Below are positions 8,743 through 16,071 of a DNA stretch of 64,000 nucleotides, piece by piece. Position 1 is the stretch's first letter; each line of letters starts with the position of its first letter. The notes under the pieces are model-generated. The model did no database searches. It was not told where the DNA came from and saw only the letters and a list, made by a program, of their open reading frames with translations. A program made the translations under genes and the position numbers. Location of the stretch: positions 992,001 to 1,056,000 of the forward strand of contig NZ_CP150302.1 in assembly GCF_038051945.1 (NCBI RefSeq), given 5' to 3'. Source of the DNA: Paenibacillus sp. FSL H3-0469. GTDB taxonomy: Bacteria; Bacillota; Bacilli; Paenibacillales; Paenibacillaceae.

Positions 8743-9177
8743 TTACTCTGCAGGCTCCTCTTTGCGTCCTGTCCAGAGCAGAATGGAGATTAAGGCAAAG
8801 GCTATAAGTGCAAGCAGAGGGACCGTTACAAATCCGAACCAATTCAGATAATCCTTGTTGCACGGTACGCCAATGGTGCAGGGAAGCACCTTGCTGAGCG
8901 CCGGAATTTTCTGCTCTGCATAATGATAAATAGAGATGCAGCCGCCGATCAGACTAAGAGGAAGCACATAAGGAATGATCCGCTTGTCCGCCCGGTAGGT
9001 GGCGATCCCCAGCAGGAACAACTGCGGGTACATGAAGATCCGCTGGAACCAGCACAGCTTGCACGGCTCGTAATGCAGGACCTCACTGAGATACAGGCTG
9101 CCCGCTACAGCTACCACACAGACGAACCAGGCCAAGTAGAGACAATTACGCCGGCAGAAGGCAGAGAAGGCGGTCAT
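8743..9177 (-). CDS. bdbC: Disulfide bond formation protein, DsbB/BdbC family
   Basis: A 144-residue membrane protein with four hydrophobic spans and two extracytoplasmic cysteine pairs, C39-K-L-C42 and C100-x5-C106. This is the DsbB/BdbC layout for passing electrons from a DsbA-like oxidase to quinone. Its ATG overlaps the stop of the bdbD gene by four bases (ATGA), so the two are translated together and are the expected redox partners for oxidative folding outside the membrane. Confidence 0.9.
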   Translation of the reverse strand: MTAFSAFCRRNCLYLAWFVCVVAVAGSLYLSEVLHYEPCKLCWFQRIFMYPQLFLLGIATYRADKRIIPYVLPLSLIGGCISIYHYAEQKIPALSKVLPCTIGVPCNKDYLNWFGFVTVPLLALIAFALISILLWTGRKEEPAE

Positions 9178-9938
9178 TGGGCGGCCCCTGCTCCCGCTGC
9201 TGCTGTTGCTGCCTGAATCTGGGCGTCAATCGCCTCCATATTGAAGGGCTCGTTCACCTTGATGCCGTTCACGTACAAGGATGGCGTATTCGTTACGCCC
9301 GTATCGGAGCCAAGCTGAATATCCCGGTCCAGTTCCTTCGCATAGGTGCGGTCATCAATATCCTTGCGCAGCAGGTCATAATCCACCGGCAGCTCCAGCT
9401 GCTTGGCGAGACTCACCATGAAGTCGGGCGTAGCCCACTCCTTGTCTTCATTCCCCTGGTTGGCATAGATCGCATCGAAGTATTTCCAGAACGCTTCCTG
9501 GTTCTGATGATACACCGATAGCGCTGCCAGGGAGGCCGTTCTGGAATCCTTGCCGATGAAGGCCAGATTCACGAAATAGAAGGCTGCTTTATTCTGATCT
9601 ACATAACCTTGAACGATCTGCGGTTTGATCACACCGGTGAACTGGGCGCAAGCCGGACATTTGAAATCACCGAATTCCACAATTTTGACCGGAGCATCCT
9701 CCTTGCCGAGCCGCATCATTTCACTGTAATTGAAGGCAACCGGCTTACTGTCTGTGCCTGCAGGCGAAGAGTCCTTCGAAGCAAGCATGAATAAGCCTAC
9801 AAAAATAATAACGACGATGGCCACCGTACTCACGATCAGAATTCTCGTTTTCTGCTTCTGCTGTTCCTGCTCTGCCCTGCGCTTCTCCTGCTTACTCATC
9901 TGGGGAGCCATGACATTGTTCTTTTTTGTTTTGCTCAA
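9174..9938 (-). CDS. bdbD: Membrane-anchored DsbA-like thiol-disulfide oxidoreductase
   Basis: A 254-residue protein with a Lys-rich cytoplasmic tail, one N-terminal membrane anchor (about 31-53) and an extracytoplasmic thioredoxin-fold domain. The active site is C94-P-A-C97 in EFGDFKCPACAQF and the cis-proline loop is TNTPSLYVNG. The start is a TTG, with AAAGGA seven bases upstream; the first ATG is nine codons inside. It introduces disulfides into exported proteins and is reoxidised by the BdbC encoded next. Family alternatives such as ScoC-like DsbA proteins cannot be excluded. Confidence 0.9.
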   Translation of the reverse strand: MSKTKKNNVMAPQMSKQEKRRAEQEQQKQKTRILIVSTVAIVVIIFVGLFMLASKDSSPAGTDSKPVAFNYSEMMRLGKEDAPVKIVEFGDFKCPACAQFTGVIKPQIVQGYVDQNKAAFYFVNLAFIGKDSRTASLAALSVYHQNQEAFWKYFDAIYANQGNEDKEWATPDFMVSLAKQLELPVDYDLLRKDIDDRTYAKELDRDIQLGSDTGVTNTPSLYVNGIKVNEPFNMEAIDAQIQAATAAAGAGAAQ

Positions 9939-10031
9939 AGAGAGTTCCTTTCCGTCCTCAGGACTGTCGTGATAAAAGAATAGTTACTTTCAAAGTATAT
10001 AATGTTAACTCTCTTGTTGGCAATCGCTGTC

Positions 10032-11951
10032 TTATACGGCTTCATTCTCCTCTGCTGACTCCCCGCCTCCTGTATCCTTGCCGAAAAACACCTCCGGGGA
10101 ATGCTCCTGTGACTGCAGCTTAATTCTGAAGAAGAACTGTGTGCCGCCCCCTTCTGCCGGTTCTGCCCAGATCTCTCCTTGCATCAGGTCTACGAGCTTC
10201 TTGCAGATCGCAAGGCCCAGACCCGTCCCGGGGTATTTGCGGGTATGCGACCCGTCCACCTGTGAGAAGGACTGGAAGAGCAGCTGCAGCTTATCCGGTG
10301 AGATGCCAATGCCCGTGTCGCGCACCATGAATTGCAGCGCCTGAGCAGCCTCCCTGACGCCATAGGACTCCACCTTAACCGTTACCGTGCCGGATGGCGT
10401 GAATTTCACCGCATTGCCGATCAGGTTGATCAGAATCTGACGGACACGCGCAGCATCTCCGGTGAACTTGTCGGGAAGCCCCTCTTCGATCTCAAGCTTC
10501 AGGGTTAATGGTTTGTCTTGTGTGCTCACCGTGAACAGGTCCATACAGCCCTGGAGAAGCGCCTTCAGCCCGAAAGTATCCTTGTTCAGCGTGAGGCCAT
10601 CCGCTTCCAGCCGGGAGATATCGAGAATATCGCTCATCACATTCAGCAGAGCATGGCTGCTTGTACTCTGAAGCCGCAGGAGCTCCAGATGCTCAGGGTT
10701 GCTGATCTCCTCAGCCAGCAGCTGGTTGACGCCGATAATGCCGTTCAGCGGCGTGCGGATCTCATGGCTCATGGTGGCGAGGAACTCGCTTTTCATCGTC
10801 ACAGCACTCTCCGCAGCATCCCTCGCCTCCAGCAGCTCATACTGATACTTCATCAGGGCGGTCACATCCTCGGCCACGATATAGACCCACTGCTCCGTAT
10901 GATGCAGCAAAGGAAAGACGGTGACACTGCAGATCAGCTGCTCCCCGCCTTTGCTCCGGACCTTCAGCTCCAGCTTGGAGGGCTGCCCCCGTGAAGCGCG
11001 TGTTACGGCATCCCGCACGGCCGTTTCATCCCGTTCGCTGTACAGTATCGCCTTATAATTCCCCAGTTCTTCTCTGCTATATCCGGTAATGTCCCGCAGA
11101 GCAGGATTAGCACTGATAATCTTCTTGCGTGCAGGATCAATACAGATCACCATATCAGGGTTATGCTCGAACAGTGCGGTATACCGCTGCTCGTTGAAGG
11201 CTGCTGACTGGAGTATCCGCTGCCGGTCCCTGTACAGCAGAGCAAGGACGATCGACACAATGAACAGGAAAGAGCCGCAGAGGATCATTCCCAGTATGGA
11301 ATCCTGCAAATAGAGCACTTGTCCGGCAGCACTGGAATGTTCTCCTATGGGGAATGAAGCGCCTGCCATGGCAGCGTAATGAATACCTGTGAACGCGCCG
11401 GTCAGGGTCAGGACAAGCAGCAGCTTTTTGAAGCTGAACATATTATAGGCCTGCTCCAGCCATTTCGGATCATAGGATGCGGTGACCACCGGGACGATCA
11501 AGGCGAACAGTACCGCCAGTGTAATAGAGAAGGCGCCTTGCTCATACGTTGCCGTAAGTCTCATCGACAGAATGCCGCTGAAATGCATAATCAGGATGCC
11601 GCTGCTGAACAGGAGTCCGCCCATGGCCAGATAGACCCTGCTGCGGGTGTGCGGGTTATTCAGCATAACTAACAGCATATAAGAGGCTGCGACGGGAATC
11701 ACTAGAGAAAACGCCAGCAGAGGCAGATTATACGATACAGGAACGCCCATTTCCATTGCGCGCATCCCGATGAAATGCATGCTCCACAGGCCTGTGCCAA
11801 GCACCAGGGAGATGAGCAGGATGAACCGGGAGCTCCGATGGCCGCGAAGCAGACGTTCCGTCAGGTCCAGCGCCGTGAAGCAGGAGAGAAAGGCTATCGC
11901 AACCGACAAGAGGACAAGCAGATCATTGTAAGTGTTAAAAGGATGCTCCAA
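10032..11951 (-). CDS. MHYT-PAS sensor histidine kinase
   Basis: 639 residues. The N-terminal 240 residues form an MHYT-type membrane sensor of seven spans with the repeated motifs MHFIGM (about 58), MHFSGI (about 122) and HYAAMA (about 191), thought to hold metal and perhaps sense O2, CO or NO. A PAS domain (about 255-375) follows, then a HisKA domain with the phosphorylated histidine in MSHEIRTPLNG and an HATPase domain with NLIGNAVKF, DTGIGI and GTGLGL. Start is TTG. No response regulator gene or receiver domain is adjacent, so its partner is elsewhere. Confidence 0.9.
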   Translation of the reverse strand: MEHPFNTYNDLLVLLSVAIAFLSCFTALDLTERLLRGHRSSRFILLISLVLGTGLWSMHFIGMRAMEMGVPVSYNLPLLAFSLVIPVAASYMLLVMLNNPHTRSRVYLAMGGLLFSSGILIMHFSGILSMRLTATYEQGAFSITLAVLFALIVPVVTASYDPKWLEQAYNMFSFKKLLLVLTLTGAFTGIHYAAMAGASFPIGEHSSAAGQVLYLQDSILGMILCGSFLFIVSIVLALLYRDRQRILQSAAFNEQRYTALFEHNPDMVICIDPARKKIISANPALRDITGYSREELGNYKAILYSERDETAVRDAVTRASRGQPSKLELKVRSKGGEQLICSVTVFPLLHHTEQWVYIVAEDVTALMKYQYELLEARDAAESAVTMKSEFLATMSHEIRTPLNGIIGVNQLLAEEISNPEHLELLRLQSTSSHALLNVMSDILDISRLEADGLTLNKDTFGLKALLQGCMDLFTVSTQDKPLTLKLEIEEGLPDKFTGDAARVRQILINLIGNAVKFTPSGTVTVKVESYGVREAAQALQFMVRDTGIGISPDKLQLLFQSFSQVDGSHTRKYPGTGLGLAICKKLVDLMQGEIWAEPAEGGGTQFFFRIKLQSQEHSPEVFFGKDTGGGESAEENEAV

Positions 11952-12062
11952 CGCTCCCGCCCCTTTCTTGAATCGGATATATTACATGTATTTACACTTC
12001 CTTACCCGCCTTAAATCCGGCCGAATCTCAGTAACGCCAGAACCATCCATCCTTATAATGAC

Positions 12063-12093
12063 AAAAAAGCACAGCGCTATAGTAGCGCCATGC
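12063..12093 (-). terminator. Terminator of the CorC/HlyC-type gene
   Basis: GCGCTA and TAGCGC, extended by GCA/TGC, form a stem that on the minus strand is followed by TTTTTT. It lies about 20 bases after the stop. Confidence 0.8.
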
Positions 12094-12112
12094 TCATATT
12101 GTATGCAGCAGC

Positions 12113-13429
12113 TTATGCTCCGGCTTCTTCCGTCAATAACTGCAGCTTCAGCAGCTTAATCCGGGAAATCCGCTTATTATCGGTTTCTTCGACCACGAAT
12201 AAATGATTGTCGAACTCAATGGACTGGTCCTTTTGCGGCGGATTGACCTCCAGCTTGGAATACAGCCAGCCGCCGATCGTATCATAATCATCAGTCTCCA
12301 TATGGATTCCGAGCTTGTCGTTAATCTCTTCAATCAGCATTAGTCCGTCAACGGAGTACTCATCCTCTCCCAGCTGCTCAATGCCGGGACGCTCCTCGTC
12401 AAATTCATCCTGAATCTCACCGACAATCTCTTCCATAATATCCTCCAGTGTAACCATCCCCGAGGTACCGCCGTACTCATCAATAAGAATGGCGATCTGG
12501 GTCTTGGCACGCTGCATGACCTTCAGGAGACTGCTGATCTGAATCGATTCCGGTACCGTCAATATCGGACGGATCAGTTCATTATAGCTCAGTGCCTTCT
12601 CCCGGATCATATCCTTGATATGAATGAAACCAAGAATATGGTCCTTGTCACCGTCACAGACCGGATAACGGGTTCTCATGCCGTCGAAGGCAATCTCCAG
12701 ATTCTCCTCCGTCTCCAGATGCGTGTTCAGACAGATCATCTCGGTACGCGGAATCATAATCTCCCGGGCCATCGTGTCGGCAAATCCAAAAATATTATCC
12801 ACCAGTGTCATTTCTGTGTTGTCGATCAAGCCGCTTTTGTTACTCTCCTGCATCAGAATGCGGATTTCTTCCTCCGTATGCGCAGTAGCCAGCTCGGAAG
12901 CCGGTGTCAGACGGAAGATCCGCAGCAGTCCCCGGGCAAGCCCGTTAACCACCCAGATAAATGGAAACATGATCCGGTAGAAAACGTTCATCGGTCCCGC
13001 AGTTAACAGAAGCACCGCCTCAGCCTTGTTCACAGCAATGGTCTTCGGTGCAAGCTCGCCGAGTACGATATGGAGAACCGTGATAAACATGAAGGCAATA
13101 ATCAGGGAGATGACAAATACAGTCGTTTCATCAAAGCCCAGACCTCTGACCAGCGGCCCCACAATCGTGGCCACGGCCGGTTCTCCCAGCCAGCCCAGTG
13201 CAAGTGAAGCAAGGGTTACCCCAAGCTGGCAGGCTGACAGAAATCCATCCAGATTATGGACAATGTTCCTTGCCGCCAGCGCTCTCTTGCTGCCTTCCTC
13301 AATCAGCGATTCAATGCGCCCGCTGCGCACCTTCACCATCGCGTACTCCACCGAAACGAAAAAACCGTTAAGCAGCACAAGCAAAATAATAAGTCCTACA
13401 TGTAATATACCGGGTAAAGGGTCGCTCAA
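12113..13429 (-). CDS. CorC/HlyC-type (DUF21-CBS) membrane protein
   Basis: 438 residues with the full family architecture. First is a DUF21/CNNM transmembrane domain (about 1-190, ending near GLLRIFRL). Next is a CBS pair (about 205-330, with MIPRTEMICL and IDEYGGTSGMVTLEDIMEEI). A CorC_HlyC domain (about 350-430) closes the protein. Members of this family act in Mg2+ or other divalent-cation efflux, for example MpfA (YhdP) in B. subtilis; the older haemolysin name is not supported by mechanism. Start is TTG with AGGAG five bases upstream. The gene is preceded by a structured leader that could regulate it. Confidence 0.88.
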   Translation of the reverse strand: MSDPLPGILHVGLIILLVLLNGFFVSVEYAMVKVRSGRIESLIEEGSKRALAARNIVHNLDGFLSACQLGVTLASLALGWLGEPAVATIVGPLVRGLGFDETTVFVISLIIAFMFITVLHIVLGELAPKTIAVNKAEAVLLLTAGPMNVFYRIMFPFIWVVNGLARGLLRIFRLTPASELATAHTEEEIRILMQESNKSGLIDNTEMTLVDNIFGFADTMAREIMIPRTEMICLNTHLETEENLEIAFDGMRTRYPVCDGDKDHILGFIHIKDMIREKALSYNELIRPILTVPESIQISSLLKVMQRAKTQIAILIDEYGGTSGMVTLEDIMEEIVGEIQDEFDEERPGIEQLGEDEYSVDGLMLIEEINDKLGIHMETDDYDTIGGWLYSKLEVNPPQKDQSIEFDNHLFVVEETDNKRISRIKLLKLQLLTEEAGA

Positions 13430-13436
13430 TTTATAC

Positions 13437-13545
13437 TCCTATCCACCGTAATCTGTACGGCTGGATAGGCCCACCTCCTTCGTTTGCTCAAAATGTCAGA
13501 CTCGATTACGCGAAGAGAACCCTTGCGTATCAATTCCCCAATGCC
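13437..13545 (-). promoter_or_regulatory. Structured 5' leader of the CorC/HlyC-type gene
   Basis: On the minus strand two stems precede the start. The first pairs GATACGCAAG with CTTCGCGTAATC (about 13530-13503). The second pairs CCTATCCAGCCGTA with TACGGTGGATAGG (13471-13439), whose 3' arm runs directly into the AGGAG of the gene. Folding of the second stem would hide the ribosome site. I do not recognise a known riboswitch consensus (M-box and yybP-ykoY signatures are absent). The rest of 13430-13744 holds an AT-rich promoter-like stretch (13560-13605) and an orphan terminator. Confidence 0.5.
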
Positions 13546-13670
13546 CTCATCTCCTATACAAAATCACGGATTATAAATAATACTTTCATTATATAAATAT
13601 ATTAGGTGAAACAGCAAGCATGCGTGTCCCCTCGAAAAATACAGCATATGTACGTACGGGAGCATAAGTA

Positions 13671-13709
13671 ACGGCTGACCGCCTCAAACCAAGGCGGACA
13701 GCCGTTTTT
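13671..13709 (+). terminator. Strong plus-strand terminator with no annotated gene before it
   Basis: ACGGCTGACCGCC (13671-13683) pairs with GGCGGACAGCCGT (13693-13705), followed by a T run that is present only on the plus strand. The only upstream candidate is a 15-codon ORF at 13620-13667 (starts MRVPSKNTAY), with AGGTG about 11 bases before its ATG and a TAA four bases before the stem. It could instead end a small RNA. No protein is claimed. Confidence 0.6.
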
Positions 13710-13744
13710 GGGCAATTCTATGGATAAATGGCCGGAAAAGCGGA

Positions 13745-14287
13745 TTAACAGTTACGCACTCCCAGCGGATTCCCGACAACGCCCGGATATTGATAGACAA
13801 GCGGCTCTTCGAAAGTGGCGTAATCAAAGTTAACCATCAGCAGCACCACCCGCTGTCCGGTAGCCCGGTCGCTGATAATCAGGTGGTCACGGCCCGCAGC
13901 TTCAAGCACCCCGGTGTAGACCTTGGCATTCCAGTCCTTATTATTCTCATATGTGAAATAGAAGGTGCCCACCTTGCCAAGATTCAGGCGGAAAATATTC
14001 TCCACATAGGACTGTTCAAACACGGGGGCAGCTGTGGAGACCACCGTGCCGCCGGGCATCATGGGACTTCCGCTGCTTACCTGAGGCGGCATGGCGACCA
14101 TGTTTCCCATGTTCCCCATGTTTCCCATTTTCCCCATATTTCCGATGTGCCCCATGTTGTTCATATTGTTCATGTTATTCATGTTCTCCATATTGTTCAT
14201 ATTGTTCATGTTGTTCATATTGTTCATGCTGCCTGCGGGATTGCTGCCCATCATATAAGGAACTGGGCGGTAGGGTTGAACGATCAT
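13745..14287 (-). CDS. gerQ: Spore coat protein GerQ
   Basis: GerQ is an inner spore-coat protein needed to place the lytic enzyme CwlJ and is cross-linked by the transglutaminase Tgl. The C-terminal half is clearly GerQ: QSYVENIFRLNLGKVGTFYF, then EAAGRDHLIISDRATGQRVV and TFEEPLVYQYP. The N-terminal half differs. Residues about 20-62 are a Met/Asn/Gly repeat (MNNMNNMNN..., then GNMGKMGNMGNM), encoded by nine-base imperfect repeats, where B. subtilis GerQ is Gln/Pro-rich. The length, 180 residues, is normal. It lies directly downstream of cwlJ, as in B. subtilis. Confidence 0.92.
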   Translation of the reverse strand: MIVQPYRPVPYMMGSNPAGSMNNMNNMNNMNNMENMNNMNNMNNMGHIGNMGKMGNMGNMGNMVAMPPQVSSGSPMMPGGTVVSTAAPVFEQSYVENIFRLNLGKVGTFYFTYENNKDWNAKVYTGVLEAAGRDHLIISDRATGQRVVLLMVNFDYATFEEPLVYQYPGVVGNPLGVRNC

Positions 14288-14329
14288 GTACGGATTACCT
14301 CCTAAAGTGTAATAACTGCCTTGTCTTGC

Positions 14330-14752
14330 CTAGTATACTGCCGGACAATCTCCCTGTGTCGGAGTGAAGAAGCAGTGGGCCTTGTAGCGTCCGGTATTCT
14401 GCTGATTGTACCAGGTCGCCGGGCAATCGCCGACCGGGCGGAAGAACCAGAGCGCATTCGAGGCCGGCCAAGTTCGCTCCCCGTTAATCGCTCGTTTCGC
14501 CAGCCGGATATCGGCCTCCCGCGCCCGCTGATAGAAATATCCCTTTTGCGGGGCTTCGAAGCCGCCGGGGCTCTGATACACCATGTCGTTCACACTGCGG
14601 ATGTTGTTGAAATCCAGACAGTTGCCAAGAATCCGGTTCACGCCGACATTGCCGACCATCAGCATGCCTGACTCCCCATCCTCTTCAGCCTCGGCCCGCA
14701 TCAGCCGTGCAAGCACTCTTACGTCCTCCGAGTTAGTTTTGATGACAGCCAC
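14330..14752 (-). CDS. cwlJ: Spore cortex-lytic enzyme CwlJ
   Basis: CwlJ is a cortex hydrolase triggered by Ca-dipicolinate during germination and held in the coat by GerQ. The 140-residue protein is a single Hydrolase_2 domain with the catalytic Glu in ARLMRAEAEEDGESGML, then LMVGNVGVNRI, GYFYQRAREADIRLA and ALWFFRPVGDCPATWYNQQ. It lacks a signal peptide, as expected for CwlJ and unlike SleB. The start chosen is GTG (MAVIKTNSEDV), with AGGAGG seven bases upstream; the ATG six codons earlier overlaps that site. Confidence 0.93.
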   Translation of the reverse strand: MAVIKTNSEDVRVLARLMRAEAEEDGESGMLMVGNVGVNRILGNCLDFNNIRSVNDMVYQSPGGFEAPQKGYFYQRAREADIRLAKRAINGERTWPASNALWFFRPVGDCPATWYNQQNTGRYKAHCFFTPTQGDCPAVY

Positions 14753-14922
14753 GCGTTCTCCTCCTTGCATTCATTTCATTAACAGGTGAAGCTGTGCAGA
14801 CTATTGTTTTCTCCGTTGTTCTTTTGCTGCTCGCTGTATTGTATGTGTATTCGCCCAGGAGGTGACAGTCTGCACCCAATTTCCTGCCCCCTCTCCGTTC
14901 TTTCCCATGCTGGAGGCACGCC

Positions 14923-14959
14923 AAAAACCCCCTGGTTCCTGAGCCGGAACCAGGGGGTT
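14923..14959 (-). terminator. Terminator of the DUF2500 gene
   Basis: AACCCCCTGGTTC and GAACCAGGGGGTT form a 13-bp stem that on the minus strand is followed by a short T run, about 35 bases after the stop. 14753-14922 shows no gene. Confidence 0.8.
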
Positions 14960-14992
14960 ACAATCACCATCTATAATGCATTGCCATCTTAG

Positions 14993-15391
14993 CTACTCTG
15001 CCGTGGAGTAATGAGGACGCCGTTGAAAGCCATGATACCGGGTCCCCTGATACGTCAGTATACCTTGGTCTCCCTCAGCGCTCATCCCGTATTCCTGTCC
15101 CTCCACCTTGAATTCCCTGCGCACCCCATCCTCAGCTTCATAGGTCAGATAGTAGGTGGTGCTGGTCCGGCTGGAGAGACTATCCTCCTGGGACTGCTGC
15201 TGGCGCACTTCGGTCCGCTTGCTCACGATACGGGCGGGAATGGACTGCAGGGGGGCTTTATTGTTCCGGCTCCACTGAAGCAATCCCCGGCCCGCAGACA
15301 CAGCGATGATCCCCACGACCAGAGCGAGAAAGACCGGCAATACCGTTCCTGTAAAATCGAACAGCCAGGATGGATCACTCCCCGTTCCCAT
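14993..15391 (-). CDS. DUF2500 family membrane protein
   Basis: A 132-residue protein with one N-terminal membrane span (about 14-35, VLPVFLALVVGIIAVSA) and a hydrophilic domain matching the DUF2500 pattern: NNKAPLQSIPARIVSKRTEV, STTYYLTYEAEDGVRREF and GDQGILTYQGTRYHGFQR. The domain should be a small beta-rich fold facing one side of the membrane. Its function is unknown in the family, and the neighbours give no clue. It has its own terminator and seems monocistronic. Confidence 0.8.
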   Translation of the reverse strand: MGTGSDPSWLFDFTGTVLPVFLALVVGIIAVSAGRGLLQWSRNNKAPLQSIPARIVSKRTEVRQQQSQEDSLSSRTSTTYYLTYEAEDGVRREFKVEGQEYGMSAEGDQGILTYQGTRYHGFQRRPHYSTAE

Positions 15392-15497
15392 TGTCTCTTC
15401 CCCCTTATTCCCAAGTAGTTAGCACACCTGCCCATATAGGCTTCTCTACATGTATATGCCTCTTGTCTGCAAGACAGCACCGGCAGAAACGCAAGTA

Positions 15498-15537
15498 GAA
15501 ACGGCTTCGCCGTCCTTTTATAGGACGGTACCGTTTC
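15498..15537. repeat. Long intergenic inverted repeat
   Basis: GAAACGG (15498-15504) and CCGTTTC (15531-15537), plus inner CCGTCC (15510-15515) and GGACGG (15523-15528), give a near-perfect hairpin without a U-tract. It does not look like a terminator of a visible gene. Confidence 0.5.
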
Positions 15538-15559
15538 AGCGAGAAATAGAAAGGATAAG

Positions 15560-15588
15560 TTATCGTGTGAAACCTATAAGTTCTTATA
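15560..15588 (+). repeat. Dispersed 29-bp motif, copy 1
   Basis: Begins TTATCGTGTGAAAC and ends TTCTTATA. It agrees with the stretch at 61195-61223 at 26 of 29 positions. A terminator hairpin starts six bases later. The 3' half contains a TATAA/TTATA palindrome. Confidence 0.6.
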
Positions 15589-15593
15589 ATTGC

Positions 15594-15638
15594 AAAAAGA
15601 CCATTCAGGTTCCGGTACTGCCTGGAACTTAAATGGCC
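15594..15638 (-). terminator. Terminator of the Cys-rich small protein gene
   Basis: On the minus strand GCCATTTAAGTTCCAGG pairs with CGGAACCTGAATGGTC, followed by TTTTT. It ends transcripts coming from the Fnr-boxed promoter near 15920. Confidence 0.8.
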
Positions 15639-15665
15639 TTCTATAATACCCGAGTGGCGGTTACA

Positions 15666-15842
15666 TTAAGCATGTACGAGGTCTAACAGTTGTCTGGTTT
15701 CGTTCGTTTCTTCCGGCATCATGCCGTTGTCTGCCCAGCAGGCTTTGCATTGTTCTTCAGTCTGGCACAGGTGAGCGTCATCGCAGTTGTAGCACAGTTG
15801 CATCAGGTTTCTAGTCATATAATTCGTTTCAAAAGTTGTCAT
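15666..15842 (-). CDS. Small Cys-rich protein, 58 aa, under a predicted Fnr promoter
   Basis: A short gene that simple ORF scans miss. It has an ATG preceded by AGGAG at eight bases, a 58-residue product, a TAA stop and a terminator. The middle of the protein has cysteines at 17, 20, 26, 32 and 35 (LCYNCDDAHLC and QCKACWADNG), two CxxC pairs plus one, suggesting a small zinc or iron-sulfur knuckle. There is no signal peptide or membrane span. A perfect TGTGA-N6-TCACA Fnr box lies at about -42 from a likely start of transcription, so expression under low oxygen is expected. I do not recognise the family. Confidence 0.8.
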   Translation of the reverse strand: MTTFETNYMTRNLMQLCYNCDDAHLCQTEEQCKACWADNGMMPEETNETRQLLDLVHA

Positions 15843-15915
15843 TGTAATCTCTCCTCTTCGGGTTGGAAGTTTGTTTGAAAGTTTGTGAAAAAAGTAACTT
15901 GTTCTCTATGTGTTA

Positions 15916-15959
15916 AATATATCACAGGATTCAGAATTTGTCATGTGATTTTTTTCACA
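15916..15959 (-). promoter_or_regulatory. Fnr-type promoter of the Cys-rich small protein
   Basis: TGTGATTTTTTTCACA (15944-15959) is a perfect TGTGA-N6-TCACA palindrome, extended by A/T on each side. A TATATT -10 hexamer reads on the minus strand at 15921-15916, which puts the box centre about 42 bases upstream of the start of transcription, the class II activating position for Fnr. Confidence 0.75.
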
Positions 15960-16026
15960 TTTTTAAAGAAAATTTTAAATAAGATTTTTCCTTATATTGT
16001 AGAGGCCTTTAGGCAGATTTAATGTG

Positions 16027-16062
16027 AAAAAAAGAGGCTATCCGTCAGAACGGACAACCTCT
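16027..16062 (-). terminator. Terminator of the BNR-repeat lipoprotein gene
   Basis: On the minus strand AGAGGTTGTCCGT pairs with ACGGATAGCCTCT, followed by a seven-T run, ten bases after the stop. Confidence 0.85.
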
Positions 16063-16071
16063 TGCAGAGTA

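Noticed and set aside
13437..13545. M-box or yybP-ykoY riboswitch
   Set aside because: The conserved core strings of these classes are absent on either strand.
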